Shown: positions 40,001-52,000 of the stretch, piece after piece
Numbering within the stretch: position 1 is the stretch's first letter
Layout: each line of letters begins with the position of its first letter
NCBI GenBank assembly: GCA_030386875.1
Contig: CM059570.1
Span: 35,579,422-35,643,421 of the forward strand
Reading direction: 5' to 3'
Length of the DNA: 64,000 bases
Origin: Morinoia aosen
Lineage: Eukaryota > Arthropoda > Malacostraca > Amphipoda > Talitridae
Notes under the pieces: generated by a model
What the model saw: only the letters and a program-made list of their open reading frames with translations
The model's database searches: none
What the model was told of the DNA's origin: nothing
Position numbers and translations under genes: made by a program

Positions 40001-43000
40001 AGGTCACATCGATTATACAGTGCATCCACTGTACGCAAACACATGATAAATGAATTAGCCCACTAGATTCCTGTGCTCACACGCTAAATAAAGACATAAC
40101 ATACACATGCTGCGAGTACCTACCGCTGTACCAAACACGAGGCACAAAAAAGTGCGGTTGTAATATGTAAGAAGTATCTAATCTCTCGTTCGACTTGTAA
40201 AATTATATACAGCCTTCGGAACTTCAAGCATTAGATCGGCAAAGGCACAATTTTAAAGGATAAGCGCATCATTGACATAGTGAAAGCGTCGTTTGCGCAT
40301 GAAGCCTATTCATTACCCTAAAAATTTACCAGCACGAACTTCATGAGCTGTTCACGCAGCATCAATTCAAGCGTAATGAAAATTATGCAGGCGTTCCAGC
40401 AGGTGAAGCCCCCACACTGCCTGGCTTCCCCCAACAGAAAGTAACAGCAATGAAGTTGATACACATTATCTCTATTTAGAACACACTGAGGTACACACGA
40501 GGGCTCACTTAACCCTATAACGCCCACATTTTTATACTCATATTACCGTTATGACAACCACTATCACTAAACCGACACTGGCATTAGGTAGTCACTGTTA
40601 TCAAGATGGGGAAGGAACTGCCACTCGGCAGTGCAGTTCAAAGGACACATTAGTGAACAAATTGAATAAGAAATACGATATATTATTGTTATTTTTGAAA
40701 GAGGACGAAATAGTCCAGTTGGGCAGTAAAGGGTTAAAGATAGGGCTGTGTACATGTACGAAGGAGTACTCACGTGCAGCCTGCTGAGCAGACTGGCGTC
40801 AGTGCCGTGCCCCCCGCTCTGCTTGGCCGCTTTCCAGAACTGCTTCTGTGCGGAGTACCGGTTGCTGGGGCAGATCTTGAACATGCAGTCTGTGAGGGCA
40901 CACAAAGCTCTAAGTGAAACGAACACACCTTCAGTTCTATGCCACGAACACACTTCTATACCACGAACACACTTCTATACCACGAACACACTTCTATACC
41001 ACGAACACACTTCTATACCACGAACACAGTTCTACACCATGAACTACTACTTCTTGACCGTGGTATAATCAGCAAGATGAGGCGCGAATGCATGCTCATA
41101 GGAATACAAGTCCTTGCTGAGGGCGACACCTGATGATGAATGTTTTATTACGCTGGTATTCAGAGATGGAGTGAAAACATTTGCAAAATTTTAACAAGAG
41201 TGAACTACTCACAGAAGAAGAGAATGCAAGTTTCAATCACTAACCGAATAGAGGAAACTATGATCATAAATCATCGATACGCACGCACAGCTGCTGCCTC
41301 TTAGAGACGCGACTCAATTAGAGCATCAGGTGCAATTGTCAGGACAAATGTGGGTGAAATCCAGGGTTGTAAAAACCCGGGTTGGGAAAAAAACACCCCA
41401 CTTGTTTTTTGGGTGGTTATTGGGTTATATTGGGTTGTATTGTTCTTCATGCTTTTTTCATTGGATTAAGGTATCCTAAATTCTACTCGTCAGTAATTTT
41501 TCTTGATGCATACAATCAAGACTTGTGTGAGCAGTGTGAACACAGCTTAAGCTGTTCCAGCGAAAAGCAGTATAGCTTTCAACCTATCAGGAGAGTGATT
41601 TAGTAACTTATAAATTTCTGATTTACAGGTTCTTTCAGTCTTGCTGTCATTGTCTTCAAGTGTAACGTGATACTGCAGGCTCGGCATCTGCATTAGCTTT
41701 TTAGACTTACTAGTTTCCTGGCTTCAGTGTAAGACAGTAGGGTCTGCACCTGCCCTAACTCGTCATGCCTGCTGGCTTCCTGCCTGTAAGATATGATGAA
41801 GCTTGGAATGAAAGGCAGTAAGTTGCATTCCACAGTTCATAAGTGTAGTACATGTGTGTTATAGCGAGTGTTTGCCGGTCAGTTTCTTCTTAGGGCCTTA
41901 ATAATTCCTATTATTAAATAATTATATTTCATTCATTTGAGAAAATTTTTGCGTATTTAGATTACTAAAGTCGGGGGACCGTATACCCACACCTAAAAAA
42001 CACCCTGATTGATGTTTCCCGTTGGGTACCGATCTTACACTGTTCGAGATTAATTAATGCATCAGCATTGTCTTTAAGTCTTAACAGGAAAAAAGGAGTG
42101 CACCGGAGCCACGTAACTGAAATAGAAGGAGACACAACTAAAGTTAGTCGTGACTTTTCCGGTGACAAAATAAGTAACAAAATAAAGAGGGTCCGAAATC
42201 ATTTGAAAAATGCAAGGTGAAAAAAAGCAAAAACAAACAGCACAGCAGGAAGAAGGCACAGCAGAGTTAGTTAGCCCTGCTGACTCAAGATGTGGCTCTG
42301 CCATGACCGATGTTAGTGACATCAGTTATATAGCCGTCAATTTCCTTTTCTTCTGCATTAGCACCAACTACAGGGAAGTTAACTGCACCGCCACCAGTAA
42401 TACGGAGTAAGACTTTTGAGTTCCTTTGCGCTTCTAAAGAAGACAAAGAAAAAAATAGATAAGATTATAAGTTCGTTTAAGCCTCCCTAACCGCTACAAA
42501 AAAGAGCGTACCGAAGAGAGGAAGGGGAAGGCACCATTTAGTATGGAGATAAGAGAATGAGGAATCTATGCAAAAGGGGCATAGAAACAGCAAGTTAAGA
42601 AATAAGTTGATGAAATAAGATGAAAGTTGAAGAAGAAAGTCAGAGGTGCTGAAAAACAGGACAGTAGTGAACCGAAAAAAGGTGTTCCTTAGGTTTGGGG
42701 CAGGGAAAGCTGCTCCTTGAAACATTTAAACATTTGAGGACAAATGCTGATCTCTAAGATGATGCAATTAAGACCTACCACTGAAAGGAAACACTTCCAC
42801 ATGATGATACAAATTGTACCATCATGTGTTGTACTACCCATAGGAAGTAATTAAGGTCCAAATTAGATTAAATTAATTAAGTTTGAAAATGGAGCCAATA
42901 AAAGAAAAACAATAAAACCTGCATTGTGCCTTTCTTACAAGTTTGCGCATTTATATATGACTTTAAATTTTGAAAACCCCACTAGACTGGTGGGTTCTTT

Positions 43001-46000
43001 AGGCGTTTTTTGAGGCTTCTCGGTGTGTTTCTAATGCCTCTGGTGAAGCCCAAAGGAAAGCTTTGCGAACAAGCCTAGACAATGCATACTTACATTGTAG
43101 TAATAACTATGTATCACATATTGTATTTTAAGAACCTTATAAAAATCTGGTTTAAATACATTTCACCATGCTAGTTGCACAAAAGCAATCGGAAAACAAC
43201 GCAGATCAATAAAGACTAGATTAGATAAGTTAGTTTAAGCTTCCCTAACCATAACGAATGTGGTCTCAAGAGAGGAAGGAGTAAAGCACAATTCATCATG
43301 GAGTCGAGGGAACGAGGAATCCATGCACAAGGCGTGTTCTCACACAAGATCCCCAGCGTATTGAAACAGTACGTTAGGAGGCAAGAAGTTAATGAAACAT
43401 GCTCAAAGTTGAAGAAGAAAGCAGTAGGCGCTCACGAACAGATCAGCAGTGAACCGGAAAAAGATGGTCAGTAACAAAACAAAAACAAAAATTCTACATC
43501 AACACAAGAAAAGCCTACCTAATCGTCTTCTCAACACCTCATTCCTTCGCCTTACCAGAGGGGAGAACTAATTCCTATTGATACAATTGTTGTATCCCTG
43601 TGAGAGGAGATAGTAATAAGGGTATCAACATCAGGAGTATAAGAACCGCTAACACGAGCCATTTTGGGCAACATACCAAACATATTGGAAATAAAAAGAC
43701 AAGCAATATGTGTGTGAAAATGATATAAGTATCATAATAAACTGAACAGGCAAGCCTAGCAGTTCAACTAAAAAATGAGACGGCAAAATATGAGTGAAGA
43801 CTAAAAATAGCCTCGATATATAATATAATAGAAATATTAAAAATAACATGGACTACAATAAGAGTCATTTAGCTTACAAGCCTTTTCAATAATTTCAATA
43901 TAAGTGAATGAAAAAATTACTACTCGTCGTAATAATTTCCGGAGTAAATGTGGAACGAAGGAGCATTGAGAAAACTAGGTCACACGTGCGACGCTCTGTG
44001 AGTTGAGAAGCATTCTACACTCAGTTGATATAACCAAGTTCCAATTAATTGACTGGATGACACGAAATGTACAAGGGATTTTTTAACATAATTGAGTGAA
44101 CGTATTTTCTACTAACTCTCACACATACTTTCAGGATCTATTTCAATTGGTACAAACTTTCATTTCGTTACAAGTAAAAATTATCAATCTAGTTCAATTT
44201 ACAGGACATCACAATGGAGAAAGTCAAATGCGCTTGAACCGAAAGTCACCAAGTGAAATCCCAAAAACTACAAAAATTCAAAAATCGAAACACCATTTTG
44301 TCCACCGTGCAATGCAGCGGTATGAGGATGCCGGAAGTGTTGAAGATCAAAAGAGTGGCCGTCCAAGAACGACGCAGAAAATCATAAAAAAATACGTCGA
44401 GAATCATTGCAGGTCCACGAGAAAAATCGCATCTGAGTTTGGAATATCAAAAAAGCCTTCTTCGACGAGTGAAAAGAAACTTGGAGCGCTCTCAATTTAA
44501 AAAAATCTATAGGTTCACAAATGTACAGAAGGTATAAAAGTGGACGAAAAGTCGTGCTCAGCCATACCAGCTCACAGACAGTTCATGGTCTGGACTCGGT
44601 TGTGAACACAGATGAAAAATTTTACTCTTGAACAAGCTTAAAATTATCAAAATAACCGATTTCTTGCACAATGTTTCAGCAATACTCGAAAACATAAAAA
44701 ATGCTTACGCAAATAAAACCCTGCCTCCGTTATGGTATGGGGAGGAATGGCGGCAAACGGGAAACGCCTCTTGTTCATGTTTCTGAGGAAACTAAGAAAA
44801 ATGCCAAAAAGCTACAAAGAACAAACAAATACAGGAACAAGTGCTCAGAACTTGGATAATAGAATGCTCCAAGATTTATCATTTCTCACACCTCCAATCG
44901 GGCTCAGGGACGATGTTCCTAGCTAATAATAAATGACCACTTTCACTCAATGATCTGAATGCCACAGACATCTGAGTCTGGCCTATTTCGGAGAGAAACT
45001 CTCGCAGAAAACTTATCCAACACCTGAAAGAGGGCTGTGTCACAAAAATGTGCCATAATGCCGGCGAAGCTGTCGCGTACCGCAAAGGAATCAGTAGCTA
45101 AAAGGGATTGACATATGATATTGAAAAAGAAAGGGGGATTTATTGAATGATTTGTTTACATGTGATTCTTTATTTTGTTAAGAACATTCTCGGTAATATT
45201 CATGCATTCTCGTTTATTTTCAAAACACTCATGATAAAAAGTAGTTTTCCCAGTTTTTTATGTTACCCTGTAACAAAGAATCAACAAAAGTTCCCGCAAC
45301 AATCTTCAAAAACTATAAATAAAAATGCTAAGAAATGGATTTCAGAGAATAACCAAAGCCATAAATTCGAAGCCCTGCAAGTGTGTATAGACACAACACG
45401 GCACCACCCATGTTAAAATGTGAGGCTACAGTTTTGAACTTAATGTTAACTCAACGAACACATTTATCATCAATAAGGTCAAATAAACTTATGAAAGTTA
45501 TCATTCTCGATCCAATTTAACTTGGAGTTTAGTTTTACATTCACCAGTTATCACTCAAGACGATAACCAAAACAAACGCTTTGCCACTTCAATAACTGGG
45601 TGCTAAAAAATTAAAATACCCTAATACAGGGTGGGGCAGAAAAACCTATCCGATTTCAAAACGTTATAAAATTAAAACGACTGAAGTTGTCAAAAAAAAT
45701 TTTTTATTAGCATATCGAAAATTTTATGCCATTTTTAAATTTAAGTTTTGAAAAGCACATCACTCAAATGTCGTCCTTGGGAGCGGATACACTGATTTAG
45801 GCGCTCGCGGTAGCTTTCCATGACTTTCACCGTCATTTCCACAGGAATTTCTTCAATTGCCCGAGCAATTTCCCTTCGTAAAGCAAGAAGGGTCCTTGGT
45901 CGATGCTGGTAAACCTTCGATTTGAGGTAACCCCAAAGGAAGAAGTCACATGGAGTGAGATCCGGTGGGCGCGGCGGCCAGCCAAGATCACCTCTCAGGG

Positions 46001-49000
46001 AAATGAGGCGACCGGGAAACAGTTCCCTGAGAATGTCCATTGATCGTCGCGATGTGTGGGCGGTTGCACCATCCTGTTGAAACCACACATTTTCCACGCC
46101 ATTTTCTTCCATTTTGGGTCTAAGAAAATTTTCCAGCATGAAACAATAGCGCTCGCTGTTGACCGTTACGGTTTGCCCATTTTCTTCAAAAAAGTAAGGC
46201 CCCCAGACGCCTAGGCGGGAAAGAGCACACCACACAGTCACTTTTGGGCTATGGAGGGGTTCCTGATGGATTTCTCGAGGATTTTCGTCACTCCAATATC
46301 GAAAATTCTGCCTGTTAACGGCACCACAAAGGTGAAAATGGGCATCGTCGTTTGGGAGTTCTCGGAGATCGCGACACAGGTTCGTACGGGTTTCAAAATC
46401 CCTTTCACTTAATTCCTGTGCAACAACCATTTTGTAGGGATGCATTTTGAGGTCCCGGTGCAAAATGCGCCGAATACTGCGGTTGGAAATCGCCAAAGCG
46501 AGCGAATGTTTTCGCGCCGAACGACGCGGGGAACGTTCAATCGCGGCTCTCACATTGGCCACGTTTTCAGGTCCTGTTGCTGTCCTGGGACGTCCAGGCG
46601 ACTTCTTTTTCAATGCTGAACTCGTCTGTCTAAAATTTGACACCCACACTTTAATCGTAGCGTGATGTGGAACAGGATCATGACGCCCGAGTCCGAAATG
46701 AATTCGAAAAGCACGTTGTGTAGCAATTATCGAACCGCCGCATTCGATAAACCGCTCAATAACAAAAGCACGATGTTCACCAGACCAAGGCATGTTGACT
46801 ACTGACAAATGGCATAAAACCGGCTTTCTAACGGTTTTTACCCCACTACTCTACCTGCTCCCTCTTCTGAGAAAAAGGGATTTGAAATCGGATAGGTTTT
46901 TCTGCCCCACCCTTTATCAACGAAAACATTTTATCATATCTTATCGAATTTACTTCTGTCGAATGAAACGTAAATCATTTTTGGAGTGCTAACTGCAAAA
47001 ACTGAGAACACATTTCTGGAGCACCATCAAGCGTAGTTCTATGCCTATACTGGTCATCCCCGCTCGACATCTTGAGCTATTGTTAGCTTTGCATTCCGAG
47101 GATTGGGAAGACACTAATCTGTCTTCCGTAAAATCCTATACCTTAGGTCTATGATCGAGGATATTGTCTTCATAGTTCACCATCTAACGTAAGAATCAGA
47201 ACCGTTTTACGCATTCGTCGAGTTTTTCATGGACGTTTTCAGAACGCGATGGAATATTCTACAACTAGGTCCGGATACTACCAAACTCTTTAAACCTCAT
47301 CGAAACCATAGGAAAACTAATGAGTCTGTATCAGAATTCGTGCGATCGTTTATCTTTATAAGCAGTGTATAATTCTACATAAATACGAATATGTACCCAA
47401 AATAAATTCACACAAATAACTAATTTATTAGCAATGACGCTATTTGTAGATAAGCTCTAACTTGCGTTACAAAATTCCGTGCCTACACCGCCCAGCCATA
47501 CTCTATTCAGAGACCATAATCTAACCTTAGTACTCCATGACACGTCAAGGAGTAGTGTCAGAACACCAGACGGCAACAGCGATGAGCGTCACAAAATACG
47601 AGCAGTACTAGCTAAGGCATGTACAACAAGAAGCACATAGTCTCCAGATAAAAGATAAAAAGAGCTCCAACGTTCATAGGAACTTGACCTCGCTGTCAAC
47701 ATTTCTTGAACGTATTTTCCAGGTACTCCATGTTCTTCTCAAATAATAATTTAAATAAAGAAAATATGAAATGTAAGGTTATAGATGTTTACTTTCCATT
47801 AATATGGCAACAATACAAAATTTTGTTACGACGTGTAACTGGCTTGGGTTTATACAGAGGTAAGCTCAAATAATCATAATTCAAAAACGCAATACCTAAT
47901 GTCCCACTTTATATAGAAGTGACCAGAGCCTACGTAAACGATATGTGAAGTTCACAGGCCAATTCCAGTGTCAGCAAGTTCAAAAAGGTGCGATATTTAT
48001 ACTTCAAATCACGTCTTAAAAATGTATATTTACACAATATTTAGCACATGAAGAGCGAGTGAGCATACGCCACGCACCGTGAAAGTTGCTGCGAATGGAG
48101 AAAATTTACAAGTTCAGCGGTAAGAATTTTTTCACAAGTACTCAACAAAGTGATGCTGAAGTGGACAGGTGCGGGGTTACTTCTAAGGTATAGTATCAGT
48201 GTAATGTGTCAGTTATGTTAATCGTCCGATGTTAATGTGTCCCACGCTATGTTACGAGTCAGACGTTTCCCAATGTATGATATGAAATGTCTAGTGCCAT
48301 ACAGTGCATACGATTGTTGTGTAATGCATTTGAGGCTATGCAAAGTCTATGATATGAAATATACCTGATACTGAAAAATGTTTTTTAAATTTTTCTTAGT
48401 TTACTCATCAAAACCGTGTACATTGTTTCAAGACATAAGAATATTCTCAACACTTTAGCTGTGGCAGGTAAAACTGAAATTTAATATTCAACTCAAATTT
48501 AAAGTTCATCGTAGTAAACAATGTTAAAATAGCAAACATGAACTGGATCGTGCTTTCATTTAGCTTTGATAAGGTATTTTGAAAATTGAGTTGGTGACTA
48601 CTGTTCGGTCAGCAGCATTATGAAAACTCCCTAGTGACCACCGGTGGCTCACGTTGCTGTCGAAGTGTTAATATCTAACATTCAACATTATTATAGCGGG
48701 CCAAATAAGCTACGTGGCCTCTTTGTAACCCATCAGGAGATAACGAATTCTGCCGTAAACTATGTTAAAAAAAAACATACAATAAATGATTCTCATTTAA
48801 AATTAGCATAGCAAAAAACAAATACGGTAATACCCAACTGATACATGCAGCATGTTGTGCGTTGATAGTTGGAAAGCACGCTGTGTGTTGATGGTTGGAC
48901 AGAATGTTGTGTGTTGATGGTTGTACAGCATGTTATGTGTTGATGGTTGGAAAGCGTGTTTTGAGTTGATAGTTGGAAAGCACGGTGTGTGTTGATGGTT

Positions 49001-52000
49001 GGACAGCATATTTTGTTTTCAAAAGATTTGTGACGTCGGTGATGACTTTGCCACTATCCATTTTGTATAAATGTGGTTCAAGACAGTTCCCAGTAGTCTC
49101 ATACATGTCATTGAAGGTTGTTGAATTAAGCGTGGTGGTACTGAAAGGTCTCGATTACGTCTGAATTTTGAAGAAAGGAAAAGATCCGATATGCAGGGAA
49201 GTCAATATTTCAGTAAAAATATTAGCTTGATGCATTGTAAACATATTATCTACTAGCAATTACCAACTGCTGAGCGAGTACTGCAGAAATTTTAGAGCAC
49301 CAACTGATGAGGGAGAGGAAAGATTCTTATTGCATTAAAGCTAAAGAGTTCATGGTTGTTCCGAAATTTTCATACCGAAATTTTCAAACATAACAAGTCT
49401 AAACAGAAGCCTCCGCAGATTGCTATATCGTCATAGTGATGTGTGTTCAGATACAGGGTCCAGTTGGTTCGTAAATGAAAGCCTACAGATTTTACAGAAG
49501 GGGACTATAGATTGCTCGAAAGAGGTAACATTTGTTTACTTTTCTTCGATGAATAGTTTTAGTACAGACGAGGTTAACTGTCTCTCCAAGAATACTTTTA
49601 GCATCAAGTGTGTTCGACATGAATGCACCCACACATCAACGGCGTTCGTCATCTTTCCGATGACAAACTGGAATGTTTTCTAATTTTGCATATTTGTTAT
49701 TGTTGTCACGGTACTGCTCTGCGAGCTATCAGAATAGTAAAGCATTTTGATAACGCTATTTCTCTGACTAAGTAAAAGAAACAAATCTCCATCCTTGGGA
49801 TGCCGGTAGAGGCATCTCCTCGCAAATTCGGACCTCGTTTCCGTTTTGAGAAGTTCGCGTATTAGCCTGAATGCATGCAGTAGGGTCATCTTGAATGCGG
49901 TATAATGTGGATAAGTCTTGAAAAGTGTAGAAGCTGTGGGGTAGGAATTTTTCTTTATACGTTTGTATTTTGGATATGAAATCAGGCGATATAGAATGAA
50001 TTGGATGCTGCGTAATATCTCTCACATTATGTAATCATGTAATGCATCAGATGGCATGCAGCGTGTCTGATGGTAACCAACATATCTGATATGCTATGTA
50101 TCAGATAGGTAATGTCATTGACGATAGGCAATGTACTTGATACTCGCAATGAGATGTAGATTATGTTAGATTATAGGTTGGTTTCAGCCTCCCTTACCGA
50201 AATCAAGACGTTCCAAAGAGAGGAAGGAGGAAGGCACCACTTTGTACGGTGTTAAAGAAACGCGGAATCTCTGCACAAGATGCATAGATTCCCTTGCTAC
50301 TTCAACTTGTACATGAACAAGTTGAAGACAAAAGTAGTAGGTGCTGAAAGACAGAACAGCATTGAATCGAGAAAAATGGTCCTCAAAAAAAAGAAGCCTT
50401 TTATTTCAACAAAAAGAAGATTAGATTAGTCGTTAGTATTAGCCTCCCTACCCAGCAACAAATGCGATCCAAAGAGAGGAAGGAGGAAGACACCATTTAG
50501 TATGGAGTTAAGGGAACGCGGAATCTACGCAGAAAGGCATAGAAACAGTAAGTTGTGAAAGAAGATCATGAAACAAGACCAAAGTTGAAGAGGAAAGTAG
50601 CAGGTGATGGAGAGCAGAACAGCAGTGAACCGAAAAAGGTGGTCCTTAACATAACAAAAACATTTTATTTCAACAAAAAGAAGGCCTACCTAACTCTCAG
50701 CTCGGGCCTTGACATTGTCCCCCTAAGAGCGCTAGTTCCCATGGATACAATAATTGTATCCCCCTGAGGGGTCAACAAAAAGAAAGTCAACCACTCTTTC
50801 AGCTCGGGATCTGTCATGAGATGTATCTGATATGCGGTGTACCTGATGTCATGCAACACATCTTACATTTCCAGCGAGTTCTCATACAAGTAAGATTAAG
50901 ATTATAAGTTAGTTTAAGCCTCCCTAACCGCTACAAAAAAGAGCGTATCGAAAAGAGGAAGGAGAAGGCACCATTTAGTATGAGGAATCTATTCAGAAGG
51001 GGCATAGAAACAGCAAATTAAGAAAGAACTTGATGAAATAAGATAGAAGTTGAAGAAGAAAGTAGTAGGTGCTGAAAAACAGGACAGTAGTGAACCGAAA
51101 AAAGGTGGTCATTAACATAAAAAGAATTGTATTTCAACAGAAAGAAGGCCTACCTAACTCTCAGCTCGGGCCCTCACACATTTTTCCCCTGGTAGATACA
51201 ATAGTTGTATCCCCCTGAGGGGATGTATTAGGCCCAAGAGTCAAGACTTAAGATGTTCATGAAACAAGATCAAAGTTGAAGAAGAAATTTTTAGGTGCTA
51301 AAAAAACAGGACAGGAGTGAACCGAAAAAGATGGTTCGTAACAAAACAAAATCTCATTCTATTTTAACAAAAAGACAGCCTACCTAACCTTTACCTCGGG
51401 CCCTCACATTGTCCCCCTGGGAGCGCTAATTCCCATAGACACAAAAGTTGTATCCCCCTGAGGGGCAAGACTTAAGATGTAGTAGTGACAAGTCGTATCA
51501 ACTAAATCTCTTTGATAATCAAATAATCCGCTCAATTCAATAAATTGTAACAGTCATTGCAATACTATCAGTAAAAAATATGCCAGTTGAACGGATTTTC
51601 CAAAATTGTGATGAAATTTGTACTTCCATTATTTTATTCACAGCCCTATCAACAAAAATCATTACTATCGAAACCACCCTCGCCCAAAACTGCGTGCTAT
51701 GAACAACATATAAAATTAAAGTGTTGAAACGATCAACGTTACACGTGTTATCGACGGCTGAAGAATGAAAGATGTACTCGCTTCAAGCAGGGACTGGATG
51801 ATCGTCCACTTCAAAAGCGGGGACCGGGACAAGAATGACATACTAATATCCACACCATACATAGGAAGTTCAATCACGTAGCCAGGTGTTCAATCAAGCC
51901 CATCACAGTTTCGGTGACGTTAGGGTTAATTATATGGCAGGAGAATCTCGAGATAAAACAAAGAGCGTGATGTTTTGTGGACGAAGGATGAAGATATTAC

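Larger units (their letters stand above)
14891..40773 (-). other. Itpr intron 3 (25.9 kb)
   Basis: This is the largest intron. It carries three long minisatellites, an inverted-repeat DNA element of 1.7 kb, a Tc1 relic, a hAT MITE, several TTAA-ended MITEs and about eight S1 copies or fragments. The intervals 14891-17680, 18080-20410, 21400-22500, 32480-33300, 35550-36580 and 36750-38950 are AT-rich and I recognise no element or exon in them. A GC-richer stretch at 27600-27910 after the 23-bp array is also unidentified. Confidence 0.85.

Noticed and set aside
41362..42004. hAT-like element beginning CAGGGTTGTAAAAACCCGGG and ending ACACCCTG
   Set aside because: The two ends match over only a few bases and the flanking 8-mers (GTGAAATC and ATTGATGT) differ.
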